From Vespertiliibacter pulmonis (lineage in GTDB: Bacteria > Pseudomonadota > Gammaproteobacteria > Enterobacterales > Pasteurellaceae), in the NCBI RefSeq assembly GCF_013377275.1, contig NZ_CP016615.1, positions 806,001-870,000 on the forward strand: DNA of 64,000 nucleotides, written 5' to 3'. Shown in pieces: positions 22,052 to 36,415 of the stretch. Position 1 is the first letter of the stretch. Every line of letters starts with the position of its first letter. The position numbers and the translations under genes were made by a program. The notes beneath the pieces are model-generated. The model did not search any database, was not told the DNA's origin, and worked only from the letters and a program-made list of their open reading frames with translations.

Positions 22052-23014
22052 TTAGGTTTTATTACGCCCGATAAAATTATCTAAAACCACCGCAGTAAGA
22101 ATGACTAGAGCCTTTGCAACAAGCTGATAATAAGAATCTATATCTAACAAATTAAGTGCATTACTCAAAAAACCAATAATTAAGGCCCCGATCAATGTGC
22201 CTATAATTCGTCCCTTTCCACCCATTAAAGATGTACCACCGACAACAACCGCAGCAATTGCATCTAATTCGTAACCTGTTCCTGCTGTTGGCTGAGCAGA
22301 GCCTAATCGGGCTGTAACAATCATACCTGCTAACGCTGCTAACATACCGCTTAACGTAAAGACAAACAGTTTTACTTTATTCACATTGATACCAGATAAT
22401 GCTGTTGCAGCCTCATTTCCACCTAAAGCATAAATATAACGCCCTATACGAGTTTGGGTAAGTAATAACCAAGCACAAGCAAATAAAACGAACATTAACC
22501 AAACAGGAAAAGGAATACCGAAACATACACCAGTACCAATTTCCGAGAAAATATCCGAACTATCAGAAACTCCAGTACTAATAGGGCGCCCCCCCATATA
22601 AATCATCGTTACACCACGCAATAACAACATTGTGATAAGTGTTGCCATAAATGCCTGAACTTTACCAAAAGCAACTAATATCCCATTAATTAGCCCGATA
22701 ATTCCACCAAATATTAAGACTGTTGGCATAACGATCCAAAGTGGAAAATCCAAACTAACCAATGTTGCAGCGACGGCTCCTGTCAATGCAAGCACTGATC
22801 CAACAGAAAGATCAATACCTGCAATCAAAATAACAAAGGTCATGCCAATCGCAATAATGGCATTAACAGAGGTTTGCCGAAGAATATTAAGCAAATTATC
22901 CAAACTAAAAAAATGTGGGTTTAGAAAAGAAACTACTACGATCAATATAAACAGCGCAACTAAGGAACGCTGTTCAATTAAAAATTGTGTTAATTTACGC
23001 TGTTCTTTCATCAT
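22052..23014 (-). CDS. rbsC: Ribose ABC transporter permease
   Basis: 320 residues, very hydrophobic, with about 8-10 membrane spans. [17 protein letters not shown] and [15 protein letters not shown] are the signatures of RbsC-type permeases. Its start overlaps the rbsA 3' end by 20 bases, indicating translational coupling. Confidence 0.95.
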   Translation of the reverse strand: MMKEQRKLTQFLIEQRSLVALFILIVVVSFLNPHFFSLDNLLNILRQTSVNAIIAIGMTFVILIAGIDLSVGSVLALTGAVAATLVSLDFPLWIVMPTVLIFGGIIGLINGILVAFGKVQAFMATLITMLLLRGVTMIYMGGRPISTGVSDSSDIFSEIGTGVCFGIPFPVWLMFVLFACAWLLLTQTRIGRYIYALGGNEAATALSGINVNKVKLFVFTLSGMLAALAGMIVTARLGSAQPTAGTGYELDAIAAVVVGGTSLMGGKGRIIGTLIGALIIGFLSNALNLLDIDSYYQLVAKALVILTAVVLDNFIGRNKT

Positions 23015-24518
23015 TTATTCTCTTATCAAATGTATCTTTACCAATCGCTAGGGATAAAATCTTTTCTTGTGTCGCATCTTGACGTGATAACTCACCACTA
23101 ATTTTTCCTTCTCGCATAACTAAAATACGATCGGACATTCCCAAAATTTCTGGCATATCGCTTGACACCATAATAATGCTTAATCCCTCTGCCTTAAATT
23201 GATTGATTAGCTGATAAATTTCTTTTTTCGCACCAACATCAACACCACGAGTAGGTTCATCTAAAATCAATACCTTAGGATGTGTCATCAAACCTTTTGC
23301 AATAGCAACTTTTTGCTGATTACCACCAGAAAGCTCCCCAATCAATTTGTCCCGATGCGGTGTTTTGATATTAAACATCAAAATAAAATCATCAACTGCC
23401 GTTTTCTCTAATTCAGCATTAACTAGCCCAAATTTTGAAAGGAATTGTAATGCCGTCAGCGACATATTCTCTTTGACTGACATACCTAAAATTAACCCAT
23501 CATTTTTTCGATCTTCCGAAATATAAACAATGCCGTTATGTAATCCTTCTTGAGCGGTACGATTTTCAATTAATTTACCATTTAGATAAATTCTCCCTGC
23601 TGTTTTCGGTAATGCCCCATAAATAAGTTTCATCAGCTCTGTTCGTCCAGCACCCATTAACCCTGATATTCCTAAAATTTCACTACTACGCAATTCAAAA
23701 GAAGTTTGATGGATACTACTACCGGATAAATTCTCAACCTGCAAACGAATATTACCTTGTGGCACATTTATATACGGATATTGCTCTTCTAATTTTCGCC
23801 CAACCATCATTTCAATCAAACTTTCTTCAGAAAGTTCACTTACTGCTTTCTCACCAATAAATTGCCCATCACGCAATACCGTCACATCATCACAAATTTC
23901 AAAAATTTCTTTAATACGATGAGAAATATAAACAACGCCACAGCCCTTTTCCTTCAGCCCTCGAATAACAGCAAATAATGATGAGGTTTCAGTTTCCGTT
24001 AAAGCATCTGTCGGTTCGTCCATCACAATCACTTTTGATTTAAAACTCAGCGCCTTTGCAATTTCAATCATTTGCAATTCACCGATCGACAGCTCACTCG
24101 CCATTGTTTTACTGGAATAAGGAACGCCAAGCTGTTGTAATAAGCGGTCAGATTCTTCAAACATTTTGCGCCAGTCAATTCCTCCCCATTTATGAGTAAA
24201 CTCACGCCCGAGAAAAATATTTTCAGCAATAGATAAATTACCTAAAATATTTAGCTCTTGATGAATAATACTCAGCCCAGCCTCCTGAGAGGCTTTTGGG
24301 TTAGTAAATTTCACTGGTTGACCTAAATATTCGATCGAACCCGCATCGTACTGATAAATTCCCGTCAGAATTTTCATTAACGTGGATTTACCCGCACCAT
24401 TTTCACCCATCAATGCCATTACTTTACCTACGTAAACATTCAAACAGGCATTTTTTAAAGCTTGTACTCCCGGAAAAGACTTATCTATCCCGTTAATTTT
24501 TAGTAGAGCATTCATCAC
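22995..24518 (-). CDS. rbsA: Ribose ABC transporter ATP-binding protein
   Basis: 507 residues with two fused ABC cassettes. The first has Walker [11 protein letters not shown], signature LSIGELQM and Walker [12 protein letters not shown]. The second has Walker A-like GLMGAGRTE, signature LSGGNQQK and [13 protein letters not shown]. The degenerate second Walker A is normal for RbsA/MglA/XylG. Overlaps rbsC. Confidence 0.95.
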   Translation of the reverse strand: MMNALLKINGIDKSFPGVQALKNACLNVYVGKVMALMGENGAGKSTLMKILTGIYQYDAGSIEYLGQPVKFTNPKASQEAGLSIIHQELNILGNLSIAENIFLGREFTHKWGGIDWRKMFEESDRLLQQLGVPYSSKTMASELSIGELQMIEIAKALSFKSKVIVMDEPTDALTETETSSLFAVIRGLKEKGCGVVYISHRIKEIFEICDDVTVLRDGQFIGEKAVSELSEESLIEMMVGRKLEEQYPYINVPQGNIRLQVENLSGSSIHQTSFELRSSEILGISGLMGAGRTELMKLIYGALPKTAGRIYLNGKLIENRTAQEGLHNGIVYISEDRKNDGLILGMSVKENMSLTALQFLSKFGLVNAELEKTAVDDFILMFNIKTPHRDKLIGELSGGNQQKVAIAKGLMTHPKVLILDEPTRGVDVGAKKEIYQLINQFKAEGLSIIMVSSDMPEILGMSDRILVMREGKISGELSRQDATQEKILSLAIGKDTFDKRINDERTA

Positions 24519-24523
24519 ATCAC

Positions 24524-24943
24524 CTAAAATGGCACACCTGAATACAAAATGACATTAGCATAAGGCGAACATTCGCCTGTTCTTACCACGCCTTTTCCTT
24601 GAGCTGAACGCTGTTTAAATTGCTCGTGCGATATATATTCCAAAGTAATCTCTTTATTTTGTTCTATTCTTAGTTGTTCAATTATTGCAATAATTTTTTG
24701 TTTAAGTTGGGGATTATTTAACTTAATCTCTTCAGCTAAGATCACTTTTTCCACAAATAACTCAGAAATTACCGCTTGCAATGTGGATAAAAAATCAGGA
24801 ACACCTTGTGTTAAAGCTAAATCTATACACTTTTGTGAAGTTGGAATAGGTAAACCCGCATCGCATATTGTAATGCTATCCGTATGCCCCATTGTGGCAA
24901 TTAAATGGGAAAGCGGTGCATTTAAGAGGGTAGTTTTCTTCAT
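24524..24943 (-). CDS. rbsD: D-ribose pyranase
   Basis: 139 residues. It converts beta-pyranose to furanose ribose so that ribokinase can act. [24 protein letters not shown] with His20 and the C-terminal [17 protein letters not shown] are conserved in the family. First gene of the operon, directly behind the palindromic operator. Confidence 0.96.
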   Translation of the reverse strand: MKKTTLLNAPLSHLIATMGHTDSITICDAGLPIPTSQKCIDLALTQGVPDFLSTLQAVISELFVEKVILAEEIKLNNPQLKQKIIAIIEQLRIEQNKEITLEYISHEQFKQRSAQGKGVVRTGECSPYANVILYSGVPF

Positions 24944-24972
24944 TTATATTCCCTTAACGTTAAAATAAATGC

Positions 24973-24992
24973 TTATCGAAACGTTTCGATAA
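24973..24992. promoter_or_regulatory. RbsR operator
   Basis: A perfect 20-bp palindrome with core TCGAAACGTTTCGA, the LacI/PurR-type pattern with central CG. It ends 30 bases before the rbsD start. The only LacI-family gene here is rbsR next door, so it is the natural ligand. Confidence 0.85.
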
Positions 24993-25042
24993 CAGAAGAG
25001 TAAGAAAAATCTCATTCAAAAACAATCGGATTTACTTAAAAA

Positions 25043-25058
25043 TGTGAAGTGAGTCAAA
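25043..25058. promoter_or_regulatory. Possible CRP site upstream of rbsD
   Basis: TGTGA-AGTGAG-TCAAA matches the CRP half-sites TGTGA-N6-TCACA at nine of ten positions and lies 50 bases upstream of the RbsR palindrome. Catabolite control of ribose use would fit. Confidence 0.4.
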
Positions 25059-25099
25059 AAATACTTTAACTGCGATATTTCATTATATGCCGTACTTAT

Positions 25100-26089
25100 T
25101 TAAAACGATTGTCTCACTATAAGCTCTGGGGTAAGTTGAGTAGTCTTAAACGGCTTATTTGGATCATTAATTCGAGCAAGAAGTTGCTCTACAGCATTTT
25201 TAGCTAAACGAGCTTTAGGTTGATGAATAGTAGAAAGAGGAGGTGAAAGAAATTGAGCTAATTCAATATTATCATAGCCAATGATTGCAATATCTTGTGG
25301 AATTGCTAACTTTGCCTGCCAAATGGCGTGATAGGCACCAATCGCAATACTATCACTCATTGCGAAAATTGCTTGGGGACGGTTCGGCAATGAAAGTAGT
25401 TTAGAAGTAGCCTGAACCCCACCTTCATAACAAAAATGGCTTTCCACAATCCAATCTTCACAGATTGGTAAATTTTTTTCTATAAATGCCCGCTTGTATC
25501 CCTTTAGCCTATTCACTGACAGAGATTTAGATAATTCACCCGTAATAACCGCAATTTTTGTATAACCAGCGTCAATCAAAGCTTTTGTTGCAAGATAACC
25601 ACCAAGTTCTGAATTTTCATGAATAATATCTGCATTCACTGGTTGTTGCCACCAGTCAATCACTACCATTGGTAAATGAATATTTGCCATTATTTTCATA
25701 TCCACACTTTGAGGCTCAGAACACATTAGCAGCAATCCATCGACTTGCTTTGCTAATAAGCGATCAAGATGCTTTTTTAAACTCTGGGAATTATTATCTG
25801 TATTAACCACGATAAGATGATAATGATGCCGTTCACAATAACACTCAACCTGGCGAACAACTTCTGAAAAGAAAGGATTATTACTTGCTGTTACTAACAT
25901 TCCAAATGTATTGGTTTCTTTTATTTTTAGACTGCGAGCAACAAGAGAAGGTTTATAATTAAGCTCTGTAATGATATTTTGTACCCGTTCCGTAATTTCA
26001 GGGCTCACAAAACGAGATCGGTTTACAACATGAGAAACTGTCGAGAGCGATACACCAGCAAGCCGAGCAATATCTTTCATTGTTGCCAT
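25100..26089 (-). CDS. rbsR: Ribose operon repressor (LacI family)
   Basis: 329 residues. The N-terminal helix-turn-helix MATMKDIARLAGVSLSTVSHVVN and hinge helix precede a periplasmic-binding-like sugar domain (about 60-329). It should repress rbsDACBK and dissociate on ribose. It lies upstream of rbsD in the same direction; in H. influenzae, by memory, rbsR is the last gene of the operon. Confidence 0.93.
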   Translation of the reverse strand: MATMKDIARLAGVSLSTVSHVVNRSRFVSPEITERVQNIITELNYKPSLVARSLKIKETNTFGMLVTASNNPFFSEVVRQVECYCERHHYHLIVVNTDNNSQSLKKHLDRLLAKQVDGLLLMCSEPQSVDMKIMANIHLPMVVIDWWQQPVNADIIHENSELGGYLATKALIDAGYTKIAVITGELSKSLSVNRLKGYKRAFIEKNLPICEDWIVESHFCYEGGVQATSKLLSLPNRPQAIFAMSDSIAIGAYHAIWQAKLAIPQDIAIIGYDNIELAQFLSPPLSTIHQPKARLAKNAVEQLLARINDPNKPFKTTQLTPELIVRQSF

Positions 26090-26177
26090 ACCGCTCCTTA
26101 ATATATTAGTTCCTAAAGATTTTTGACAAAAATTTAGTGGTAAATAACCGCTTGGCTAATTACCTAACTAAATAAAA

Positions 26178-26203
26178 AACGCTTTAGTTTCAGCTAAAGC
26201 GTT
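26178..26203 (-). terminator. ATP synthase operon terminator
   Basis: AACGCTTTAG and CTAAAGCGTT form a perfect 10-bp stem with a six-base loop. On the minus strand TTTTTATTTAG follows. It begins nine bases past the atpC stop. Confidence 0.9.
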
Positions 26204-26211
26204 ATTTTAAA

Positions 26212-26631
26212 TTAACGTCTATTTGCTAATTTTGTTTTTGTGAGTTCATAAACCCGCAGTTTAGCAATTTCTCTTGCTAATTTTGCGGTTAAATCTGCAT
26301 CATTTGTTTTACTTAGCGTTTCTTCAACTCTGCGCTTAGCCGCTAAAATACGTTGCTCATCAAGTTCTTCTCCTCGAATTGCGGTATCAGCCAACACGGT
26401 TACTGTTGTCGGCTGAACTTCAAGGAAACCACCAGATACATAGATAAATTCTTCTTTACCATCAGCAAAAACAAATTTAACCATTCCGGGTTTAATTGCG
26501 GTTAATAGAGGGGTATGCCCTGCATATACCCCCAATTCACCATCAATACCTGAAACTCGAATACTAACAACTTGCCCGCAGAAAATTTGACGCTCTGCAC
26601 TCACAATGACTAATTCAAATTGAGATGCCAT
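26212..26631 (-). CDS. atpC: ATP synthase epsilon subunit
   Basis: 139 residues. Central-stalk subunit that couples rotation and inhibits ATP hydrolysis. N-terminal beta sandwich ([34 protein letters not shown]) and C-terminal helical hairpin (about 90-139). Last gene of the atp operon. Confidence 0.96.
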   Translation of the reverse strand: MASQFELVIVSAERQIFCGQVVSIRVSGIDGELGVYAGHTPLLTAIKPGMVKFVFADGKEEFIYVSGGFLEVQPTTVTVLADTAIRGEELDEQRILAAKRRVEETLSKTNDADLTAKLAREIAKLRVYELTKTKLANRR

Positions 26632-26669
26632 TTTGTTCTCCTTTTTACCTAATTCAGCTTAGGGAACAA

Positions 26670-28932
<2,263 letters not shown>

Positions 28933-28954
28933 ATTATTTCTCCGCTAAAGTAGA

Positions 28955-30496
28955 TTACCAAGCACTATTTTTTTTGAAGCTATCCAAAATTTCGATCAAT
29001 TTTGCTTTGATATCATCATTATAGTTGCCTGATTGAGAAAGTTCTTGCATAAAATCTGCATAATTATTTGCTGCATAATCTAAAAGATTTGCTTCAAATG
29101 AACCCACACGTTCGACGTCCACATCATCTAAATAGCCAAATTCTGCTGCTGCTAATGATAGCCCTAATTGAGCAACTGACATTGGTGAAAATTGCTTCTG
29201 CTTCAATAACTCAGTTACTTTTTGTCCATGAGATAATTGCTTGCGTGTAGCTTCATCAAGATCTGAGGCAAATTGAGCAAATGCTGCTAATTCACGATAT
29301 TGAGCCAATGCAGTACGAATACCACCCGCTAATTTTTTAACTAACTTAGTTTGTGCAGAACCACCTACTCGAGACACCGAAATACCTGGGTTTACCGCTG
29401 GTCGAATGCCTGAGTTAAATAGATTTGATTCTAAGAAAATCTGACCATCTGTAATTGAAATTACGTTTGTTGGAACAAATGCTGAAACATCGCCTGCCTG
29501 CGTTTCAATAATAGGTAATGCAGTCAGTGATCCTGTTTTTCCTTTTACTTCGCCATTTGTAAAACGTTCTACATAGGCTTCATTAACTCTAGATGCACGT
29601 TCAAGTAAACGAGAATGTAGATAGAATACATCACCTGGGTAAGCTTCCCGACCTGGTGGACGACGTAAAAGAAGTGAAACTTGGCGATAAGCGACCGCTT
29701 GTTTTGATAAATCATCGTAAACAATTAACGCATCTTCACCACGATCACGGAAATATTCACCCATCGCACAACCTGAGTAAGGTGCAAGATACTGTAATGC
29801 TGCTGATTCAGAAGCAGATGCAACAACAACAATTGTATTTTTTAATGCTCCGTGTTCTTCTAACTTACGAACAACATTAGAAATAGTTGATGCTTTTTGT
29901 CCGATAGCTACATAGATACATTTAATACCGGAATCACGCTGATTGATAATTGCATCAATCGCTAATGCGGTTTTACCTGTTTGGCGGTCTCCGATAATTA
30001 ACTCACGCTGACCACGACCAATTGGTACCATTGAATCGACTGCTTTATAGCCTGTTTGAACAGGTTGATCAACGGATTTACGGTCAATAACACCAGGGGC
30101 AATTACTTCAATTGGCGAGAAACCATCATTTTCAATCTCTCCTTTACCATCAATTGGTTGTCCCAAAGTATTTACAACACGGCCTAATAAACCACGTCCA
30201 ACTGGTACTTCTAATATACGTCCTGTACATTTTACTTCCATGCCTTCCGCTAAATCAGCGTAAGGTCCCATTACAACAGCACCTACAGAGTCTCGCTCTA
30301 AATTAAGTGCAATTGCATAACGATTACCAGGTAATGCGATCATTTCACCTTGCATTACATCAGATAAACCATGGATACGAATTACACCATCACTTACTGA
30401 AACAATTGTTCCCGTACTTTGTGCTTCATTAACCACATTGAACTGCGCAATACGTTTTTTTATCAATTCACTAATTTCTGTTGAATTTAGTTGCAT
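28955..30496 (-). CDS. atpA: ATP synthase alpha subunit
   Basis: 513 residues, the same length as in E. coli. Non-catalytic nucleotide-binding F1 subunit. [16 protein letters not shown] at the N-terminus, Walker [12 protein letters not shown], and the arginine finger in [12 protein letters not shown] uptake-signal copy lies within the gene at 29694-29702. Confidence 0.97.
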   Translation of the reverse strand: MQLNSTEISELIKKRIAQFNVVNEAQSTGTIVSVSDGVIRIHGLSDVMQGEMIALPGNRYAIALNLERDSVGAVVMGPYADLAEGMEVKCTGRILEVPVGRGLLGRVVNTLGQPIDGKGEIENDGFSPIEVIAPGVIDRKSVDQPVQTGYKAVDSMVPIGRGQRELIIGDRQTGKTALAIDAIINQRDSGIKCIYVAIGQKASTISNVVRKLEEHGALKNTIVVVASASESAALQYLAPYSGCAMGEYFRDRGEDALIVYDDLSKQAVAYRQVSLLLRRPPGREAYPGDVFYLHSRLLERASRVNEAYVERFTNGEVKGKTGSLTALPIIETQAGDVSAFVPTNVISITDGQIFLESNLFNSGIRPAVNPGISVSRVGGSAQTKLVKKLAGGIRTALAQYRELAAFAQFASDLDEATRKQLSHGQKVTELLKQKQFSPMSVAQLGLSLAAAEFGYLDDVDVERVGSFEANLLDYAANNYADFMQELSQSGNYNDDIKAKLIEILDSFKKNSAW

Positions 30497-30508
30497 TTTA
30501 TATTCCTC

Positions 30509-31042
30509 TTACAAGCACAACTCTCGGCTCAAACGGTTTAATTGCCCTTTGCTACTACCATCAATAACTGTATCATCATAACGAATAACAGCACCTGCTA
30601 ATAATGTTGGATCAACATTAGTAATAACACGAACTTCACTGTGTAATTTAGCTTTCATAGCTTCTGCAATTTTTAATTCTTGTGCATTAGTTAGCGGAGC
30701 AGCAGAAGTTACAAAAATCTCCTTTATTGCTTCATAACTAGTGCGTAAATCAATAAATGCCTGATAAATTACAGGTAACGCCATTAAACGTTTATTTTCA
30801 GCCATTACACGAATGAAATTTTGCCCATATTGATCAAGTTGTTCTGCACAAATAGCAATAAAAGTATCTGCAATTTTTGGGGTTGCAAATGATGAGTTAA
30901 TTAAACTCCGAACTTCATCATTTTGAGCCACTAACGCAGAGAAAGATAACATCTCTTGCCATTTATCTAATTGACCTTGTTCTAAAGCAAAATCAAACGC
31001 CGCTTTAGCATAGGGGCGAGCTATTGTAGTTAGTTCTGACAT
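30509..31042 (-). CDS. atpH: ATP synthase delta subunit
   Basis: 177 residues. Connects the peripheral stalk to the top of F1. [19 protein letters not shown] and [21 protein letters not shown] mark the family. 12 bases upstream of atpA. Confidence 0.96.
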   Translation of the reverse strand: MSELTTIARPYAKAAFDFALEQGQLDKWQEMLSFSALVAQNDEVRSLINSSFATPKIADTFIAICAEQLDQYGQNFIRVMAENKRLMALPVIYQAFIDLRTSYEAIKEIFVTSAAPLTNAQELKIAEAMKAKLHSEVRVITNVDPTLLAGAVIRYDDTVIDGSSKGQLNRLSRELCL

Positions 31043-31055
31043 AGGCCCCTCTTAA

Positions 31056-31526
31056 TTATAATTCTGCCACTAATTTATCAATAATGTCATTGTTCGCTGC
31101 GGCATCAATAGAACGACCCACAATTTTTTCTGCACCAGCAATGGCTAATGTAGCCACTTTCTGACGCAATTCTTCTTGAACACGTTTACGCTCACTTTCA
31201 ATTTCAGCATAGCCTTGTTCAATAATTTTCGTTTTTTCTACCTCAGCATCTGCCTGAACAGACTCTAAAATTTCATTACGACGTTTCGTTGCTAAATCAA
31301 TGATCTGTTGTGCTTCTTCACGAGCTTTAGCTAATTCTTGCTCCACTAAAATTTTCGTGTCAGCCTGTTCTTGTCTTGCTTTCTCGGCATTTGCTAATGC
31401 ATTAGCGATATTTGCTTGACGAGTTTCGATCGCTTTAATTAGCGGTGGCCAAACATACTTCATACAAAACCACACAAAAAGTGCGAATGCGATTAGTTGG
31501 CCAATTAGTGTTGCATTTAAGTTCAC
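31056..31526 (-). CDS. atpF: ATP synthase b subunit
   Basis: 156 residues. N-terminal membrane helix (about 5-27, [23 protein letters not shown]), then a long charged alpha-helical arm that forms the peripheral stalk dimer. Confidence 0.96.
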   Translation of the reverse strand: MNLNATLIGQLIAFALFVWFCMKYVWPPLIKAIETRQANIANALANAEKARQEQADTKILVEQELAKAREEAQQIIDLATKRRNEILESVQADAEVEKTKIIEQGYAEIESERKRVQEELRQKVATLAIAGAEKIVGRSIDAAANNDIIDKLVAEL

Positions 31527-31587
31527 AACGCCCTCCTCAAAAGTCAGCTAAGTTACCTAAAAATAACTAGGGTTAAACAAATCCGAC

Positions 31588-31881
<294 letters not shown>

Positions 31882-31975
31882 CTAGGGTTAATAAAAAGTT
31901 AAATTATATGTTCGGACTTCATAATCAGTTATTTATTGCAAAATTAATCAAATAAATAACCGCTTACACACCCGA

Positions 31976-32770
<795 letters not shown>

Positions 32771-32801
32771 TTATCCCTTTAAATTAAAAATAATTAAAAA
32801 A

Positions 32802-33179
32802 TTATTGAGTCTGCCTATTCAGAAAAATAGGAAAAATCCCATTACAAAACAAGCCTAAAAAATAGCCTGCAAAAAAAATCATCATATTTAATGATATTGC
32901 TGTCTTTAATACAAAAACCATTAATACAATCGTTATCAACCATTTAAGCCCTTCTCCACGGTATAAAGCGGTAACTTTTTGGGTATTTTTACGAAAAAGA
33001 ACGTAATAAATAAAAATAATTTGTGGAAAAAACGCAATAAGAGAACCTAAAAAGAAAGAATATGCTTGATGAAAAGAGCTACATAATGCGATCACTAATG
33101 TTAAACTCAAGCAAATAACGAATTCTACTATCATCGCTTTACAATAAAAGCTTTTTGCTCGCCTTAACACTGCTGACAT
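32802..33179 (-). CDS. atpI: ATP synthase protein I
   Basis: 125 residues with four predicted membrane helices. AtpI aids c-ring assembly in some species. First gene of the operon, as usual. Low sequence conservation is normal for the family; position decides the call. Confidence 0.88.
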   Translation of the reverse strand: MSAVLRRAKSFYCKAMIVEFVICLSLTLVIALCSSFHQAYSFFLGSLIAFFPQIIFIYYVLFRKNTQKVTALYRGEGLKWLITIVLMVFVLKTAISLNMMIFFAGYFLGLFCNGIFPIFLNRQTQ

Positions 33180-33280
33180 ATTTTAACTTTCTCGTGGTTT
33201 CCGTTAAATTTCCCGTTAAATTTTAGTTAAACGTTTGCTAAAATTCCTTAAAATACACGATTTGTATATAAATCCTAAGA

Positions 33281-33309
33281 ATTATACGTTACTCGCACTT
33301 TAATTCCAA
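33281..33309 (-). promoter_or_regulatory. atp operon promoter
   Basis: Minus strand: -35 TTGGAA (33304-33309), 17 bases, -10 TATAAT (33281-33286), about 100 bases before atpI. The rest of the gap from 33180 to 33469 is AT-rich with a USS-core hairpin-free copy (CAAGCGGC) near 33420. Confidence 0.7.
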
Positions 33310-33469
33310 CCTATAAAATAAAGAAAGAACGTTAACTCATTCACATTTTTATGATTTTTTTCCTATTTTTTCAACTTATGGTATTTTTTGCTAAAAATGT
33401 GATTTAACCTAACAGGTAATCAAGCGGCTGTTTTAGTATAAATTTTACAATGTTTAAAAGAAAAATTGG

Positions 33470-34081
33470 CTATTTCTGCAAAACAATTAAATGACGTTCG
33501 CCTACTAACTCAGGAACTTCCAATCTAACAACCTCTACTGACTGAATAGGCTGGGTAATTTCCTCTAATTCATCCATATGATATTGACCTTTCAATGCAT
33601 AGAATCGACCATTTGAATTCGGTAAATGGTTACACCAATTCACCATATCTTTTAAAGAAGCAAAGGCTCGGCTTAATACACCATCAAATTGATATTCGTT
33701 AAAATTTTCAACTCTGCTCAATACGGGTTCAACATTCTTTAACCCCAACTGGTGAATTGCATTTTTAATAAAGGTAATCCGCTTACCTAAGCTATCAAGT
33801 AATACAAACTTTTTATCTGGATTTGCAATAGCAAGGGGAATACCTGGTAACCCAGGTCCAGTACCTACATCAATAAATATTTCGCCTTGTAAGTAAGGAT
33901 TTACCACAAGGCTATCCATAATATGCTTAACTAACATTTCATTTGGATCACGGACAGATGTTAAATTGTAGGCTTTATTCCATTTATTGAGCAACTCCAC
34001 AAAATTAACAAGCTGTTGTTTTTGTAATGCAGAAAACTCTAAATTAGTTTGACTCAGCAAGCGGTCTAATTTTTCTAACAT
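33470..34081 (-). CDS. rsmG: 16S rRNA m7G527 methyltransferase
   Basis: 203 residues. SAM motif [17 protein letters not shown] is the GidB signature; [16 protein letters not shown] is also conserved. It methylates G527 of 16S rRNA. Follows mnmG by one base, in the classic mnmG-rsmG-atp neighbourhood next to oriC. Confidence 0.97.
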   Translation of the reverse strand: MLEKLDRLLSQTNLEFSALQKQQLVNFVELLNKWNKAYNLTSVRDPNEMLVKHIMDSLVVNPYLQGEIFIDVGTGPGLPGIPLAIANPDKKFVLLDSLGKRITFIKNAIHQLGLKNVEPVLSRVENFNEYQFDGVLSRAFASLKDMVNWCNHLPNSNGRFYALKGQYHMDELEEITQPIQSVEVVRLEVPELVGERHLIVLQK

Positions 34082-34082
34082 T

Positions 34083-35975
34083 TTACAATTCGCCTCGTTT
34101 TAACATTCCCTGTTTTTTCAAATTTACTAATAAAATTGAAATTGCCGCTGGCGTAATTCCAGAAATTCGAGAAGCTTGTCCAATTGAAACAGGACGATGT
34201 TGCAATAATTTAGCCCTAACTTCATTAGATAAACTTTCAACTTTATCATAGTCAAATTCATCAGGAATTAGCGTATTTTCATGACGTTTATGCCGTTCAA
34301 TCTCTTGATATTGATGATCAATATAACCTTGATATTTGATCGCAATTTCAACTTGTTCTGAAGCTTGCTTATCATCAATTGCTGGAGCAAAAAGTTCAAC
34401 AGCTGTCAATTTGTCATAAGTAACTTCTGGTCGGCGAATAAGATCTTCGCCATTCGCTTCTCTTGTCAAAGGACTGCTTAATAAAGCATTAATTTCAGCT
34501 AAATGAGGACTTTGTAAATGAATCCAAATCTGTTTTAAACGCTCACGCTCTTTCTCAATATTTTCCATTTTCTGATTAAAACGAACCCAGCGTTCTTCAC
34601 TGATTAAACCTAATTTATGAGCTGTAGGCGTTAAACGAATATCCGCATTATCTTCCCTTAGTAATAACCGATATTCTGCACGGGAAGTAAAGACACGGTA
34701 GGGTTCTTTTGTACCCAGCGTACAGAGATCATCAACTAATACTCCCGTATAAGCCTGATCCCGAGTCGGAAACCACGGTTCTTTGTTTTGTACTTGTAAA
34801 CCTGCGTTAATACCCGCTAATAACCCTTGAGCTGCAGCTTCCTCATAACCCGTTGTACCATTAATTTGCCCAGCAAAATAAAGTCCACTAATTGCTTTTG
34901 TTTCAAGTGTTGGTTTTAAATCTCTCGGATCAAAATAATCATATTCAATCGCATAGCCTGGTTTAATAATACGACAATTTTCTAAACCTTTCATTGAATG
35001 AACAATCCCCATTTGAACATCAAAAGGTAAACTAGTTGAAATTCCATTTGGGTATATTTCATTACTGGTTAAACCTTCTGGCTCTAAGTAAATTTGATGG
35101 CTATTACGATCACTAAAACGCATTACTTTATCTTCGATAGAAGGACAATAACGTGGTCCCACTCCTTCAATAATTCCCGTATACATTGGGCTACGATCTA
35201 AACTATTTCGAATAAGATCATGTGTTTTCTCGTTTGTATGGGTGATGTAGCAAGGTATTTGACGAGGATGCAAATCTACCGATCCCATAAATGAAAATAC
35301 TGGCAATATTTCATCACCATGTTGTTCTGCTAATTGTGAAAAATCTATTGTTCTAGCATCTAAACGAGGTGGTGTTCCTGTTTTTAAACGATCAACTCGT
35401 AAATTAAGATCTCTTAATCTCTCTGCAAGCAACACTGATGCCGGATCTCCCGCTCGACCACCTGTATAATGATCTAATCCAATATGGATCTTGCCCGCTA
35501 AGAATGTTCCTGCAGTTAGTACTACAGAATGAGCCCTAAAAATAAGCCCCATTTTTGTTACAACACCAGTTACTTTTCCACTTTCAATTAAAATATCTAT
35601 GACTTCTTGTTGAAATAAATCTAAATTTTCTTGATTTTCTAATGCTACTCGTACAGCTTGACGGTAAAGAACACGGTCAGCTTGTGCACGTGTTGCACGA
35701 ACTGCAGGTCCTTTACTACTGTTTAGCGTTCTAAATTGAATTCCTGCTTGATCGGTAGCTAATGCCATTAAGCCTCCCATCGCATCGATTTCTTTAACTA
35801 AATGACCTTTTCCAATACCACCAATTGCAGGATTACAAGACATTTGTCCTAAAGTATCAATATTATGGGTTAAAAGTAGAGTTTTTAATCCCATTCGTGC
35901 TGGAGCTAAAGCAGCTTCCGTTCCTGCATGCCCGCCACCTACAACAATCACATCATAGTTTTCTGAATAAATCAT
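34083..35975 (-). CDS. mnmG: tRNA uridine-5-carboxymethylaminomethyl synthase subunit MnmG
   Basis: 630 residues. With MnmE it builds the cmnm5 group on wobble uridine, the same base that TusBCD-MnmA thiolates. FAD motif [21 protein letters not shown] at the N-terminus, [20 protein letters not shown], and [21 protein letters not shown] are diagnostic. First gene left of oriC, as in E. coli. Confidence 0.97.
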   Translation of the reverse strand: MIYSENYDVIVVGGGHAGTEAALAPARMGLKTLLLTHNIDTLGQMSCNPAIGGIGKGHLVKEIDAMGGLMALATDQAGIQFRTLNSSKGPAVRATRAQADRVLYRQAVRVALENQENLDLFQQEVIDILIESGKVTGVVTKMGLIFRAHSVVLTAGTFLAGKIHIGLDHYTGGRAGDPASVLLAERLRDLNLRVDRLKTGTPPRLDARTIDFSQLAEQHGDEILPVFSFMGSVDLHPRQIPCYITHTNEKTHDLIRNSLDRSPMYTGIIEGVGPRYCPSIEDKVMRFSDRNSHQIYLEPEGLTSNEIYPNGISTSLPFDVQMGIVHSMKGLENCRIIKPGYAIEYDYFDPRDLKPTLETKAISGLYFAGQINGTTGYEEAAAQGLLAGINAGLQVQNKEPWFPTRDQAYTGVLVDDLCTLGTKEPYRVFTSRAEYRLLLREDNADIRLTPTAHKLGLISEERWVRFNQKMENIEKERERLKQIWIHLQSPHLAEINALLSSPLTREANGEDLIRRPEVTYDKLTAVELFAPAIDDKQASEQVEIAIKYQGYIDHQYQEIERHKRHENTLIPDEFDYDKVESLSNEVRAKLLQHRPVSIGQASRISGITPAAISILLVNLKKQGMLKRGEL

Positions 35976-36186
35976 TTTATTGCCTAAAATATTACAAAGA
36001 TAAGTTAAGTGGATCTATTCTACCTGAAAAAGTAAAGCATGAACAAAGCATTTTCAGATCTTTGAGCAGGATCTAATGATCTAAAAAGGCTCTCTTAATA
36101 TTAATAAGATCTTTATATAGAGATCTATTATTATGATGATTATTATATAGTAATAGTTTTGTGGATAATATTTAATATGTATTAAA

Positions 36187-36199
36187 AATCAATAGGTTA
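36187..36199 (+). promoter_or_regulatory. IHF site in oriC
   Basis: AATCAATAGGTTA matches the consensus WATCAANNNNTTR at every position. It lies between the leftmost DnaA box and the box cluster, where IHF bends oriC in E. coli. Confidence 0.75.
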
Positions 36200-36360
36200 T
36201 CATAATTAAAACTTGAATATAAAGAGAGATGATTAACGATCTAAACTATGGATAACTATCACAGTTATCCACAAAGGAATAAAACTATAAAAAGATACAT
36301 ACTAAGATCCCAAGTTGATCACATTTATAATGCAAAGTTATCCACAAGGGTGAAACTCAT

Positions 36361-36393
36361 AAAAAATGGAGCTAATATAAAATATTAACTCCA
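36361..36393 (-). terminator. Terminator after iolC
   Basis: On the minus strand GGAG-TTAATAT pairs with ATATTA-CTCC with one mismatch, then T6 follows. It keeps iolC transcripts from running into oriC. Confidence 0.75.
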
Positions 36394-36415
36394 TTCATAA
36401 ATGGAATATAAATGC

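Larger units (their letters stand above)
36000..36410. other. oriC: Chromosomal replication origin oriC
   Basis: The 440-base gap next to mnmG has all the parts of a gammaproteobacterial origin. Perfect DnaA boxes TTATCCACA lie at 36160-36168 (minus), 36265-36273 and 36338-36346 (plus), with a one-mismatch box at 36247-36255 (minus) and a weak TTGATCACA at 36315-36323. Nine GATC sites lie between about 36011 and 36322. An AT-rich unwinding region (about 36095-36180) contains GATCT-started 13-mers at 36109-36121 and 36122-36134. An IHF site lies between them and the boxes. Highly expressed operons on the left (atp, rrn) run away from it, as expected. Confidence 0.93.

Noticed and set aside
33180-33469. 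Small gene between atpI and rsmG
   Set aside because: Only the atp promoter and AT-rich sequence; no frame with a start, ribosome site and plausible composition.
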